Positions 9,039 through 18,469 of a DNA stretch of 64,000 bases are shown in pieces. The notes under the pieces were generated by a model that saw only the letters and a program-made list of their open reading frames with translations, made no database searches and was not told the DNA's origin. Source of the DNA: SABY01 sp964523795 (GTDB lineage Bacteria; Bacteroidota; Bacteroidia; Bacteroidales; 4484-276). The stretch lies in assembly GCA_964523795.1 (NCBI GenBank), contig CAZGAO010000011.1:1-64000 (forward strand). Reading direction: 5' to 3'. Both the position numbers and the translations under genes were made by a program. Every line of letters begins with the position of its first letter. Position 1 is the stretch's first letter.

Positions 9039-12020
9039 ATGAAGCATCTGTTTACCTCACTTATCATTTTATTATTTACTCTTTCCATTTTTGCGCAGCA
9101 AGCCGAAAAGCCATACAGACCCGCCTTTACTGACATTGCAAACCTGCACAGCCCGTGGGTGGATTCAGTGTTTAATTCGCTAAGCCTCGAAGATCGCATC
9201 GCTCAGCTTTTGGTTATCCGCACCTTTTCTAATCAGGATCGCAACTTCTACGATAGCATCTCGCGCCTGATTATCGACTACAACATTGGCGGACTGTGCT
9301 TTTTCCAGGGTACGTCCGTGGATCAGGTCAAGCTGACTAACCGCTGGCAGCGCATGGCAAAAACGCCCCTGCTCATCACCATCGATGCAGAGTGGGGATT
9401 GGGAATGCGCCTGGACGATGGCTGGTCGTTTCCCAAACAAATGACCCTGGGTGCCATGCAAAATGAGGAGCTTGCCTATCAGATGGGGAAACAAATTGGC
9501 CGGAATTGCAAAAGAATCGGGGTGCATATCAACTTTGCTCCGGTAATCGACATTAATAGCAATCCCAATAATCCGGTGATTAATTATCGCTCCTTTGGTG
9601 AGAATCCCGAAAATGTTGCCACCAAAGGCAGTGCCTACATCCGGGGCATGCAAGGCGAGGGCGTATTGGCTACCGCCAAGCACTTTCCCGGCCACGGCGA
9701 CACCGACAGCGATTCGCATTATACCCTGCCCTTGCTCAATCACAGTAAAAAACAAATCGATAGCATCGACCTTTATCCATTCAGGCAGGCAATCCAGAAT
9801 AAGGTTGGCGGCATTATGGTGGCTCATCTTTTTATCCCGGCACTCGATAAGCGCGAAAATATGGCCACCTCCCTTTCTGAAAAGTCGGTGGACAGCATCC
9901 TGAAAAAAGAGCTTAATTTTAAAGGCCTTGCCATAACTGATGCCCTGGATATGAAAGGCGTTACCAATTATCACAAGCCGGGCGACATCGAGCTTAAAGC
10001 TTTTTTGGCCGGAAATGACATTCTGTTGCTTCCCCTCGATATTCCCGATGCTATTGCTAAGATAAAACAAGCGGTGCAAAAAGATCCTGCGTTTATGCTG
10101 CAACTTATGCAAAGCTGCCGGCGAATACTGGCATCCAAGCAATGGTTTGGGCTTGATAAAGCCCATGCTGTGCCTGAAGATGATATTGCCGCAGATATTA
10201 ACAATCCGGTAAACGAGCTGATAAGTCGAAAGATTTACGAAGAAGCCATCACCCTGGTAAAAAACGATAATGATCTTATCCCGCTCAAAAATCTGGAAAG
10301 CCTGCGTATTGCCTCGTTAAATATTGGCGCGGCTTCGCCCGATAAGTTTCAGGAAACTCTGGAGCTTTATGCTCCCATCACGCATTTCAATGTTCCGGCG
10401 AAGCCTGCAAAAGCTGAAAGCCAGCGATTGATAAATCAGCTTCAGGATTTTAATTTGATTATTACTGCCCTGACCGATACGCGGCAATCGTCCGCATCAA
10501 ATTTTGGCATTAGTGCCGAAGCCTTGCAACTGATCGATGCATTAAAAAGACAGCCTTCTTATTTTGTCCTCGATATTTTTGGAAATCCCTATTCGCTGAT
10601 AAATTTTGATGATTATCAAGATTTGGATGGAATTGTGGTATCGTACCAGGATGAAGATATTGCCAAAAGCATTTCGGCACAAATCATTTTTGGAGCCATC
10701 GGGGCACAGGGCAGGCTGCCCGTTTCAGCATCGGAAGTTTATCGGGATGGGATGGGAATAAGCACCCGCTCGCTGGGTCGCCTCAAATATTCGATTCCCG
10801 AGGAGGTGGGTATTCCACGGCAGGCTTTAGATACCATCAGTAAACTTGTGGAATTTGGCATTGGCCAGGAAGCATATCCCGGAGCACAGGTTCTGCTGGC
10901 CAAAGATGGCGTGGTATTTTACAATCGCTCCTTTGGCTCTCATACCTACGATAATAAAACTTTGGTAAAAAATACGGATTTGTACGACCTGGCATCGCTT
11001 ACTAAAATTTCGGCTACCACGCCATCTATCATGCTTTTGCACGACCAGGGGCTTTTGGATATCGACCTGCCCTTATCGCATTATCTGCCTTATCTGAAAA
11101 AAACCAACAAAGAAAAGGTGCTTATCCGCGGAATACTTGCGCATCAGGCACGCCTGCAAGCCTGGATTCCTTTTTACTGGAAAACCCTGGTGGATTCGCA
11201 ACTTAATTTCAATATTTACAGCACGGTGTCCAAGGCGGGATTTGAAATTCCCGTGGCTAAGGATCTTTTTATTGCTAACAGCTACACCGACAGCATTTTC
11301 GATACCATCGTTAGCAGCGAATTGCTCAAAAAGCACGATTACAAATACAGCGATTTGGGCTTCTATCTGCTTTGCGATGCCATCCAAAAAATTTCTAAAA
11401 AGGATATGGATGAATTTGTAAACACGAATTTTTATGCTCCGCTTGGACTGAGTACGATGACCTATAAGCCCCTGCAAAAATTCGGGCTTGAGCGGATAAT
11501 CCCCACCGAAAACGATACTGTCTTTCGTCAGCAGCTGGTGCATGGCTATGTTCACGATCCGGGAGCTGCCATGCTGGGCGGCGTTTCGGGACATGCGGGC
11601 TTGTTTTCCAATGCCAGCGACCTGGCCAAACTTATGCAGATGTACTTGCAGGAAGGTTATTATGGCGGGCGCCAATACCTGCTGGCCGAAACCGTGCGCG
11701 AATTTACCAGGCAGCAATTTCCGCTTAACGAAAACCGGCGTGCCCTGGGTTTCGATAAACCCTACCCCGAGTACGACCCGCTGGGGCCGGTGTGCGAAAG
11801 TGCTTCGCTCAAAAGTTTTGGCCATTCCGGTTTTACCGGCACCTACACCTGGGCTGATCCTGAAAAAGGACTGCTCTATGTATTTTTATCAAACCGGGTG
11901 TGCCCCGATGCCAGCAACAGCAAACTACTAAAAATGAACCTGCGCACTGATCTGCATCAATTGATTTATGATATCTTTCGCGAAAAACACAGCGAATATT
12001 TAATACCTGAAAGTTTATAA
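9039..12020 (+). CDS. GH3 beta-N-acetylhexosaminidase fused to a beta-lactamase-class serine hydrolase
   Basis: This 993-residue protein joins two enzymes. A signal peptide (1-18) is followed by a glycoside hydrolase 3 domain of NagZ type, with KHFPGHGDT at about 214 and the nucleophile in AITDALDM at Asp301. Then comes a GH3 C-terminal-like domain (about 400-580), then a serine hydrolase of the class C beta-lactamase/transpeptidase fold with S653-L-T-K656, YSD as the second motif and HSG near the end. The likely job is removing GlcNAc from muropeptides while the second domain acts on peptide or ester bonds, probably in the periplasm. ATG 9039 is chosen over 8970 because the signal peptide begins there. 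The fusion is known in Bacteroidota; its second substrate is not established here. Confidence 0.9.
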   Translation: MKHLFTSLIILLFTLSIFAQQAEKPYRPAFTDIANLHSPWVDSVFNSLSLEDRIAQLLVIRTFSNQDRNFYDSISRLIIDYNIGGLCFFQGTSVDQVKLTNRWQRMAKTPLLITIDAEWGLGMRLDDGWSFPKQMTLGAMQNEELAYQMGKQIGRNCKRIGVHINFAPVIDINSNPNNPVINYRSFGENPENVATKGSAYIRGMQGEGVLATAKHFPGHGDTDSDSHYTLPLLNHSKKQIDSIDLYPFRQAIQNKVGGIMVAHLFIPALDKRENMATSLSEKSVDSILKKELNFKGLAITDALDMKGVTNYHKPGDIELKAFLAGNDILLLPLDIPDAIAKIKQAVQKDPAFMLQLMQSCRRILASKQWFGLDKAHAVPEDDIAADINNPVNELISRKIYEEAITLVKNDNDLIPLKNLESLRIASLNIGAASPDKFQETLELYAPITHFNVPAKPAKAESQRLINQLQDFNLIITALTDTRQSSASNFGISAEALQLIDALKRQPSYFVLDIFGNPYSLINFDDYQDLDGIVVSYQDEDIAKSISAQIIFGAIGAQGRLPVSASEVYRDGMGISTRSLGRLKYSIPEEVGIPRQALDTISKLVEFGIGQEAYPGAQVLLAKDGVVFYNRSFGSHTYDNKTLVKNTDLYDLASLTKISATTPSIMLLHDQGLLDIDLPLSHYLPYLKKTNKEKVLIRGILAHQARLQAWIPFYWKTLVDSQLNFNIYSTVSKAGFEIPVAKDLFIANSYTDSIFDTIVSSELLKKHDYKYSDLGFYLLCDAIQKISKKDMDEFVNTNFYAPLGLSTMTYKPLQKFGLERIIPTENDTVFRQQLVHGYVHDPGAAMLGGVSGHAGLFSNASDLAKLMQMYLQEGYYGGRQYLLAETVREFTRQQFPLNENRRALGFDKPYPEYDPLGPVCESASLKSFGHSGFTGTYTWADPEKGLLYVFLSNRVCPDASNSKLLKMNLRTDLHQLIYDIFREKHSEYLIPESL

Positions 12021-12045
12021 GTTATCCCGGTTAAGCCAAATCTTC

Positions 12046-12053
12046 TACTTTTG
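12046..12053 (+). promoter_or_regulatory. -7 promoter box of the 12076 membrane protein gene
   Basis: TACTTTTG at 12046-12053 fits the Bacteroidota -7 consensus and lies 22 bp before the ATG, so this gene can be transcribed separately from the GH3 fusion gene that ends at 12020. Confidence 0.5.
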
Positions 12054-12075
12054 CAGCCTCAACTAAACCACTGGG

Positions 12076-12891
12076 ATGAAATATCAAACGAAATCAATAC
12101 TATTTTGGATACTATCTGCTGTGCTCATGGCCGGTGCAGCCGTTTATCAGCGCACCACAGGCCCCACTTACCCCGTTAGAGGGAAAGCGGAAATAGGCAC
12201 GCAAAAAATTAAGTACAAACTAATCAGAACCTGGGAAGGCACAACGGATGCTGAGGTAAGGATTAAGGTTTCTGACGAAAATATCGTTGGGAAATATCGC
12301 TTTAAACGCTTCAAGAGCCATGACCAATGGGCCGAAAAAGCAATGCTCAGGGATAGCAACGAACTCGTGGCCTATCTGCCCGGGCAGGCTGCCGCTGGCA
12401 AAGTGGAATACGAAGTCTTTTTGAAAGGTGCAGATCAGCAGCAATTTACCAAACTTCAAGAGGAGCCCGCCGTATTGCGATACAAAGGTAGAGTTCCGCC
12501 GTGGGTAATAATTCCCCATATCCTAATCATTTTTATGGCTATGATGTTTTCTACCCGCACCGGCATTGAGGCGGTGATCAATGGTCGCAACCTGGTGAAT
12601 TATTCGATGTGGACAGTAATTTTGCTGGCTATTGGCGGGATGACGCTGGGGCCAATCGTTCAAAAATACGCTTTTGATTCCTATTGGACCGGATGGCCTT
12701 TTGGGCAGGATCTTACCGACAATAAAACGTTAGCTGCTTTTATCCTGTGGATAGCGGCCTGGTTGCAGGTAAGGAGCAATCCAAACAAAAAAGGCTGGGT
12801 GATAGCAGCGGCAATCGGGCTATTGGCGGTTTATCTGATTCCACACAGCATGTTTGGCTCGGAGATCGACTACACGCAGCAGGGAGGGTAG
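12076..12891 (+). CDS. Membrane protein of unknown function
   Basis: The 271-residue product has an N-terminal membrane segment (about 7-23, ILFWILSAVLMAGAA) and a soluble beta-rich domain (about 35-140) with RVKISDENI-like strands. Three to four hydrophobic segments follow between about 143 and 260 (PPWVIIPHILIIFMAMMFS, WTVILLAIGGMTLGPIV, AFILWIAAWL, WVIAAAIGLLAVYLI). The soluble part probably faces the periplasm. I recognise the general layout from other Bacteroidota genomes but cannot assign a function. It stands alone on the plus strand, with the convergent metal permease gene downstream. Confidence 0.75.
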   Translation: MKYQTKSILFWILSAVLMAGAAVYQRTTGPTYPVRGKAEIGTQKIKYKLIRTWEGTTDAEVRIKVSDENIVGKYRFKRFKSHDQWAEKAMLRDSNELVAYLPGQAAAGKVEYEVFLKGADQQQFTKLQEEPAVLRYKGRVPPWVIIPHILIIFMAMMFSTRTGIEAVINGRNLVNYSMWTVILLAIGGMTLGPIVQKYAFDSYWTGWPFGQDLTDNKTLAAFILWIAAWLQVRSNPNKKGWVIAAAIGLLAVYLIPHSMFGSEIDYTQQGG

Positions 12892-12907
12892 GGGAATTTG
12901 GTATTCA

Positions 12908-12935
12908 GAGACACGCAATTTGCGCGTCTGTACGA
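12908..12935. repeat. Short palindromic repeat, family C, copy 1
   Basis: GAGACACGCAATTTGCGCGT followed by CTGTACGA is an imperfect palindrome lying between two convergent genes. Related copies occur at 24550-24577, 51775-51801 and 62629-62656, each ending in the shared CTNTACGA tail. Confidence 0.8.
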
Positions 12936-12973
12936 ATAAAATGTTGGAAGAAGGTAGGATGGGTAAGAAAAAG

Positions 12974-14257
12974 CTATGCCACCTTATAACCCAGCGAGGC
13001 AATGGTTTCCTTTGCTTTTTGAATGTTGATAGCATCGCCTTGGAGGGTAACAGTTTTTTCGCTTAGATTTACTTTTGCGCTGTCGATGAAATCGAGTTTC
13101 TCCAGATTCGTTTCTACATTGGCCTTGCAATGATTGCAGGTCATCCCATCTACTTTTATCGTTTGTATTTTCATGAAATTAGTATTTAATATTTCTGATT
13201 TATTTTGCCTGGATTGGACATGTCGTTGAATGTATCCGTTAATTATTAATCCTAACAAAAGAATGCCGGAGGAAATTTGCCACCAGGTGCTACTCTGCCC
13301 GTGATTGTGTGCCAGATGTTCATCGGCAATTTGAGTAAACCATTCCAGGGGCAGCGCGTAATCGATAATTAAACCAAAGGTCAAAGCTCCAATGATAATG
13401 GTGGCGAGGTAGGTGGACAAGCTTTTCTTACCCAGCACTTTGCCTATCATGGTAATGGTGGCAACATTGGTAGCCGGACCCGCCATCAATAAAACGAAGG
13501 CAGCTCCCGGGCTGATGCCTTTCAGGATTAAAACTGCGGCCAAAGGAATAGTTCCGGTAGCACACACATACAAGGGTATGGATACGACCAGAATCATCAA
13601 CATTTGCCAGATTGGCGATAGATTAAGCAATTCAAAAAAATCATCGGGTATTAGGGCTGAAATGATGGCTGCCAAGACCAGCCCGATGACCAGCCATTTT
13701 GAAATATCCTGAATAAACTCCACAAACCCATAGCGAAAGACATCTTTAAGTTTTTGCATCAGGCTTTTTGTTACGACCTGCTGTTCTTCAGATTTGCTGC
13801 CTATGCTTTCGTTGGGTGCCACGTGTGCGGTAATTATGCCGCCGGTAATTCCGGTTAACAAAGCTGCCACAGGTCGCATTATGGCAAAGGGAAGCCCCAG
13901 CAGTGAAAAAGTAGCAAGGATAGAATCAACCCCGGTTTGGGGTGTAGAGATAAGAAAGGATACGGCGCCTCCCCGGGAAGCCCCATTCTTGTAAAGTGCC
14001 GCCCCGGTTGGGATTACACCGCATGAACACAGGGGCAGCGGTACACCAAACAGTGCTGCCCGCACAGAAGATTTTACCGCGTTGCCGCTAAAATATCGCT
14101 CTATCTTTTGACGGGGCATAAAGGCGTAAAGCATTCCGGCAAAGAAGAAACCCAGCAAAAGGTAGGGAGACATCTCACCCAGGATGACCACGAAATCCGT
14201 AATAAATGCTTTGATATAATCGAATGCTACCATGGGTACAAAAATATTATTTTGCAA
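12974..14257 (-). CDS. Cu/Zn-type efflux permease (SO_0444-like) with fused heavy-metal-associated domain
   Basis: The 427-residue protein has a permease body (about 1-340) of the PF03773/ArsP-like class with around eight to ten membrane segments. It includes the conserved GVPLPLCSCGVIP motif, whose cysteines are typical of the class and likely bind metal, and a second-half GPATNVATITMIG motif. Residues about 362-427 form a complete HMA domain with GMTCNHC (Cys373, Cys376). The HMA probably passes Cu(I) or Zn(II) to the permease or senses it. An internal Met at 362, exactly at the HMA start, could also give a free HMA protein. It stands alone, convergent with the gene before it and divergent from the MATE gene. 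Metal identity is inferred. Confidence 0.82.
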   Translation of the reverse strand: MQNNIFVPMVAFDYIKAFITDFVVILGEMSPYLLLGFFFAGMLYAFMPRQKIERYFSGNAVKSSVRAALFGVPLPLCSCGVIPTGAALYKNGASRGGAVSFLISTPQTGVDSILATFSLLGLPFAIMRPVAALLTGITGGIITAHVAPNESIGSKSEEQQVVTKSLMQKLKDVFRYGFVEFIQDISKWLVIGLVLAAIISALIPDDFFELLNLSPIWQMLMILVVSIPLYVCATGTIPLAAVLILKGISPGAAFVLLMAGPATNVATITMIGKVLGKKSLSTYLATIIIGALTFGLIIDYALPLEWFTQIADEHLAHNHGQSSTWWQISSGILLLGLIINGYIQRHVQSRQNKSEILNTNFMKIQTIKVDGMTCNHCKANVETNLEKLDFIDSAKVNLSEKTVTLQGDAINIQKAKETIASLGYKVA

Positions 14258-14315
14258 ATAAAGGAAGGTTTCGCTTTATGCCTCTTATATTATTTATAAA
14301 AAGAATGACATCTTT

Positions 14316-14344
14316 TTTGTTTAGTGTAGAAGTTAATAGTTTTG
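14316..14344 (+). promoter_or_regulatory. Promoter of the MATE transporter gene
   Basis: TTTG at 14316-14319 and TAGTTTTG at 14337-14344 are 17 bp apart and match the Bacteroidota -33/-7 promoter. The ATG lies at 14360, preceded by the weak ribosome site TTTTAAGG. Confidence 0.55.
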
Positions 14345-14359
14345 CAAATCTTTTAAGGT

Positions 14360-15712
14360 ATGGCAAAAGAGCGAAAAAATTTGGTCGAGGGGAATATTGT
14401 AAGGCAATTGTTCAGTTTAACATGGCCTATGTTGCTGGGCATGATGGGCATGGTGATTTTTAATTTGGTTGACACTTATTTTGTAGGCCACCTTGGGGTT
14501 CACCAACTTGCGGCAATGAGTTTTAGCTTTCCGGTAATTATGTTTCTCAACAGCCTTGCGCAGGGCGTGGGCATTGGCACCAGCTCGCTAATCTCGCGCA
14601 ATGTTATCCATGTCGAGCGTGCGGAAGTTAGGATGATTGCCAGCCGGGCGATTTTGCTCGGGGTAATTGTGGTGCTGTTTTTTGTGGCAACAGGCTTACT
14701 CACCATCGACCCCGTTTTTAGAGCTTTAGGTGCCGAAGATGAAGTGTTGGGCTATATCAACGATTACATGCGCATCTGGTATTTGGGTGTCCCCTTTGTG
14801 GTTATCCCAATGATCGGCAATAATATTGTTCGTGCTACGGGCGACACCTTTACCCCAGGGATGCTCATGGTGGCAATAGCCATTGTAAATGCGGTACTTG
14901 ATCCATTTTTGATTTTCGGATATGGGCCCTTTCCTGAAATGGGAATCAAAGGAGCCGCTTTGGCTACCGTAATTGCGCGCGGCATAGGCTTAATCGGAAT
15001 CCTGATGATTTTGATCAAACGCGAAAAACTGCTCACCCTCCGTTTTGGGAAGATCAAAGATATTTTTACCACCTGGAAAAACGTATTGTACATTGCTGGG
15101 CCGGCATCACTCACCATGCTTATTACTCCGGCATCGGTAGGCGTAATTACGAAAATACTAGCAGGATATGGAAAGGAAGCCGTTGCAGCCTTCGGCGTTG
15201 CCACCCGGGTCGAAATGTTTGCTTTGATGGTGGTTGGATCCCTGGGCTCAGTACTTATTATTTTTGTAGGGCAAAATCTTAGCAGGAAAAAATTCCGGCG
15301 TATCCATCAGGCCTTAAGCCTTGCATTAAAGTTTTCGATGATTTGGGGGGCGATAGTCTTTATTTTATTGGTGTTTTTTGGTTTGGCAATAGCCTCCGCT
15401 TTTACCAACGATGAAATTGTGATAGAAATATGCTATAAATATTTCCTTATCATCGGTGCCAGTTATGGATTTCAGGGACTTGTAATGCTGAGTACTTCAA
15501 GTTACAATGGCATCAACAAGCCCTACCCATCCACACTATTTTCGGTTGTCCGAATGCTAATTCTTTACGTCCCCTTAGCCTGGGCAGGCTCTAAAATTTT
15601 TGGGATAAATGGCATTTTCTGGGCAGGATTAATTGCAAATGTAGTTGTTGGATTTATCTCTTATAAATATCTTTTCAGAACGATCAAGAAGATGGAATCG
15701 GAAACTAACTGA
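14360..15712 (+). CDS. MATE-family multidrug/Na+ antiporter
   Basis: This 450-residue inner-membrane protein has twelve predicted helices in two homologous halves, as in the MatE family: WPMLLGMMGMVIFNLVDTYF near the start and the matching GPASLTMLITPASVGVITKI at about 250. Such transporters export cationic drugs or metabolites in exchange for Na+ or H+. The length is normal for the family. The gene has its own promoter and shares no operon. Substrate and coupling ion are not visible from the sequence. Confidence 0.92.
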   Translation: MAKERKNLVEGNIVRQLFSLTWPMLLGMMGMVIFNLVDTYFVGHLGVHQLAAMSFSFPVIMFLNSLAQGVGIGTSSLISRNVIHVERAEVRMIASRAILLGVIVVLFFVATGLLTIDPVFRALGAEDEVLGYINDYMRIWYLGVPFVVIPMIGNNIVRATGDTFTPGMLMVAIAIVNAVLDPFLIFGYGPFPEMGIKGAALATVIARGIGLIGILMILIKREKLLTLRFGKIKDIFTTWKNVLYIAGPASLTMLITPASVGVITKILAGYGKEAVAAFGVATRVEMFALMVVGSLGSVLIIFVGQNLSRKKFRRIHQALSLALKFSMIWGAIVFILLVFFGLAIASAFTNDEIVIEICYKYFLIIGASYGFQGLVMLSTSSYNGINKPYPSTLFSVVRMLILYVPLAWAGSKIFGINGIFWAGLIANVVVGFISYKYLFRTIKKMESETN

Positions 15713-15780
15713 TTAGAATTTAGGTTTAGTAAGGTTTCGCAATAAACGTTCGCGAATCATTTTTTTGTGATCTACCTCAT

Positions 15781-16222
15781 TTACTGTCGCGTTATTTTAT
15801 TAATTTTTAGGATGAAATCTGTTTTTGCCTGGGTGTATGCTTCCCTGTCGTTTTTATACCGCTTTGCCAACTCCAATTTCAAATCTTCGTAGGCTTTGGC
15901 AACTTTTGCATTTTCACGCAGATAATCTCTAAAATACAACTCAACCCAATCACCATTGTACCGAACATGGATATGAAAAGTCTGGCCTTTGAATACCCTG
16001 ATGGGTATATCCTTTTACAAACAAGGCATGAGGTGGTGGGTTTTCCAATCGCTGGATGTACTGATAATTTAGAGATTCTAGTTTTTCGATAATGCTTTCG
16101 AGTATCAATTTGTCCGACACTTGTATCAGAATATCAATGCAGGGCTTGGCTTTCAAATTTGGGATTGCGGTACTTCCAATATGCTCAATGCTATGGATTT
16201 CGCCCTCGCTAAATAGGGTCTG
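15781..16222 (-). pseudogene. GrpB-family (UPF0157) gene, truncated and frameshifted
   Basis: On the minus strand, codons from 16222 read TLFSEGEIHSIEHIGSTAIP and continue NLKAKPCIDILIQVSDK, the GrpB-family nucleotidyltransferase-like core (EHIGSTAVPGL, KPIIDI). The frame runs off near 15985 into DFSYPCSVQW. The adjacent frame picks up the family's C-terminal half (GQTFHIHVRYNGDW, then ELYFRDYLRENAKVAKAYED) and stops at 15781-15783. A stop codon at 16223-16225 sits where the first about 20 family residues should be. So the gene has lost its 5' end and carries one frameshift. The long dispersed repeat begins about 90 bp beyond the broken 5' end. Confidence 0.85.
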
Positions 16223-16310
16223 CTAAGAAATTCGTAACAACTTGTTATTTATTCCATTACAAAAATAATGTTGTGCCTAAATGCACGGTTTTTTTGTACG
16301 ATTATTCATA

Positions 16311-16566
16311 AAACCTTGCGTTTAATATTACGGTGCGCCTGCCCCGTTTTATTCGGGGCTGCACCTTTGTGCCACATGCTCGCCATTTACTACAAAGATT
16401 ACGGTGCGCTTCACCTCCAAATTTCCTTATGGTTCAACCATACTTGGCATGTACTACATTCAAAGCGGCAGAGCCGCGCAATCTTTGTAGAAAAAAAATA
16501 CACGGATGTCGTAAGGTGCAACGCACCGGAATATTATTATTCTGAGTTTTTCAGCAAGCCCTACTT
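16311..16566 (+). repeat. Long dispersed repeat with REP-like hairpins, copy 1 (256 bp)
   Basis: This non-coding unit runs from CCTTGCGTTTAATATT to CTGAGTTTTTCAGCAAGCCC. It contains two compact palindromes, GCGGCAGAGCCGC at 16465-16477 and GGTGCAACGCACC at 16515-16527, and smaller inverted segments. A second copy lies at 32383-32608 in the same orientation, with the same order of elements and the same 3' end. ORFs that cross it are not conserved between copies, so I treat it as a repeat, possibly a REP/RAYT-type or other non-autonomous element. It fills most of the gap from 15713 to 16868. From 16567 to 16868 I see only AT-rich sequence. Confidence 0.85.
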
Positions 16567-16868
16567 ATAGCTACTCTTCAAAATCAATATCTGTAAATGC
16601 AGTCAAATCCTTGTCGGTATTTAAATCTGAAAATAGGCTGGCAGCAATTTCTTCCATTATAGTTTTACCCTACTGATTCCTAATCGAATATAATGGTTTC
16701 TCAACTACATAAATCCTCTTGGAAATTGGTAATTGTTAAATTTCCTTTATTAAATCATTCTTTTATTATAAAGAATTATTTAAACACCAAAATTAAGAAT
16801 TTTTTCTTTCAGATTGATAACGATTACACGATTAACGACCCCCATCAACCCAACTCCGGTACTCATAA

Positions 16869-17438
16869 TTACGCAGGCTTTGCCGCCGGGAAAAATACAA
16901 AATACAACCTTGCCCAGAGTGCCCCCACAAGACTGCCAAGCATGGCTCCGGCCAGGATGTCGCCGGGAAAATGCACACCCAAATAAACCCGCGAGTAGGC
17001 TACCAACGAAGCCCAGATAAGAATAAAAAGGGTAAAATAACGGAAGTGAGGTTTGAAGAAGGGAATAAGGAAAAATGCCAGCGAAAAAGCGTTGCCCGAA
17101 TGCCCCGAAACAAAGCCGTACATGCCGCCGCAATGCCCGCGCACGGTGTGAACCAGTGCTTGCAGCGATTCATTGTGGCAGGGGCGCAATCGTTCGAAAT
17201 AATGTTTTGTGAAATTGATAAGCTGATCGCTCGAAGCAATGGTCAAGGCAACGAAAAGCAGAATGAGCCAGCTACGCTTTTTATATTTTTTGATGATGAG
17301 CACGACAAAAATCAGATACAATGGTATCCAGATAAAACGGTCGCTGACCCAATACATCACAACGTCGAAAAAATCGTTGTGCAAGCCGTTGAGAAAGAGA
17401 AACAGCTCGCTATCAATTTGTTTTAAAATATCTATCAA
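16869..17438 (-). CDS. PAP2-family membrane phosphatase
   Basis: The 189-residue inner-membrane protein has about five to six helices and the complete PAP2 phosphatase signature: KHYFERLRP (about 74-82), GFVSGHSGNAF (about 107-117, with the catalytic His) and SRVYLGVHFPGD (about 148-159). Such enzymes dephosphorylate undecaprenyl pyrophosphate, phosphatidylglycerophosphate or lipid A. Family and catalytic competence are clear; the substrate is not. It lies 15 bp downstream of obg on the same strand and may be cotranscribed with it. Confidence 0.9.
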   Translation of the reverse strand: MIDILKQIDSELFLFLNGLHNDFFDVVMYWVSDRFIWIPLYLIFVVLIIKKYKKRSWLILLFVALTIASSDQLINFTKHYFERLRPCHNESLQALVHTVRGHCGGMYGFVSGHSGNAFSLAFFLIPFFKPHFRYFTLFILIWASLVAYSRVYLGVHFPGDILAGAMLGSLVGALWARLYFVFFPAAKPA

Positions 17439-17453
17439 GATTCCGAAAAAGTT

Positions 17454-18446
17454 TTACTCATTTGACAGGGCATTCCAAATCATATCTTTCAGTTTTTGAA
17501 TGCCTGACTCGGTAAACGATGAAATAAAAACATGCGGCAGCGCAGGCAGCTCTTTTTCTACTTCGCGTTTTAGCTCCTCGTCGAGCAGGTCGGACTTGGT
17601 GATGGCCAAAATCTTTTCCTTATCCAAAAGCTCGGGATTGTATTGTTTGAGTTCGTTGAGCAGGATTTGGTATTCCTCGCTAATATTTTTAGCATCGGCA
17701 GGCACCATAAAAAGCAGCAGGGAATTGCGCTCGATGTGGCGCAAAAAACGAAGCCCGAGACCCTTACCTTCGTGCGCTCCTTCGATAATTCCTGGGATAT
17801 CGGCCATAACGAAGGATTTGTGCTCGTAATAGCTCACAATACCCAGGTTGGGCTTTAGCGTAGTAAAGGGATAATCGGCGATGGCGGGCTTAGCTGCCGA
17901 AACCACCGAGAGCAGCGTGGACTTGCCGGCGTTGGGAAAACCTACCAGGCCAACATCGGCCAGCAGCTTTAGCTCAAACACTTTCCACATCTCCTGGCCT
18001 TCTTCGCCCGGCTGGGCAAATTTGGGTGCCTGCATCGTTGGCGATTTAAAAAAATCGTTACCCTTGCCACCTCGGCCACCCTGAACCAGGATTTTTTCTT
18101 CGCCGTGTTCGGTTATTTCAAAGTCGATTTCTCCACTTTCAAAATCGCGGGCTACCGTTCCCAGAGGTACTTCCAGGATGGCATCGCTACCACCGGCACC
18201 GGTACGCTGTTGCCCACTGCCCGCGCCTCCGTGTTCGGCCTTGATGTGCTTGGTATATTTCAGGTGCAGCAGTGTCCACAACTGGCGATTTCCACGCAAA
18301 ATAACATGACCACCCCGGCCACCATCGCCGCCATCGGGACCACCCTTGGGCGTGCCTCGCGAACGATAAAAATGCGCCGAGCCGGAACCGCCGTCCCCCG
18401 ATTGGCAATGAATCTTTACGTAATCAACAAAATTTGAATTTGACAT
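17454..18446 (-). CDS. obgE: GTPase Obg
   Basis: The 330-residue protein is the conserved GTPase of late 50S ribosome assembly and stress control. The glycine-rich Obg fold occupies about 1-160 (GGRGGHVILRGN, GAGSGQQRTGAGG). The GTPase domain follows, with the P-loop GFPNAGKST (about 167-175), DIPGIIEGAHEGKGLG as switch II and TKSDLL as the G4 motif. Length is normal for the short Bacteroidota type without a C-terminal extension. It is followed by the PAP2 gene. The dispersed family D repeat lies between it and hpt. Confidence 0.96.
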   Translation of the reverse strand: MSNSNFVDYVKIHCQSGDGGSGSAHFYRSRGTPKGGPDGGDGGRGGHVILRGNRQLWTLLHLKYTKHIKAEHGGAGSGQQRTGAGGSDAILEVPLGTVARDFESGEIDFEITEHGEEKILVQGGRGGKGNDFFKSPTMQAPKFAQPGEEGQEMWKVFELKLLADVGLVGFPNAGKSTLLSVVSAAKPAIADYPFTTLKPNLGIVSYYEHKSFVMADIPGIIEGAHEGKGLGLRFLRHIERNSLLLFMVPADAKNISEEYQILLNELKQYNPELLDKEKILAITKSDLLDEELKREVEKELPALPHVFISSFTESGIQKLKDMIWNALSNE

Positions 18447-18469
18447 GCTTGTGTTTTTATTTTAATATC

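Noticed and set aside
11073..11825. 250-residue minus-strand frame
   Set aside because: It is the shadow of the serine hydrolase half of the GH3 fusion gene and matches no family.
15781..16222. Intact grpB gene with a sequencing frameshift
   Set aside because: Besides the frameshift, the first about 20 family residues are missing and a stop lies there, so sequencing error alone is not enough.
16268..16570. 100-residue plus-strand open frame
   Set aside because: It lies within the long dispersed repeat, and the second copy at 32383 does not preserve the frame.
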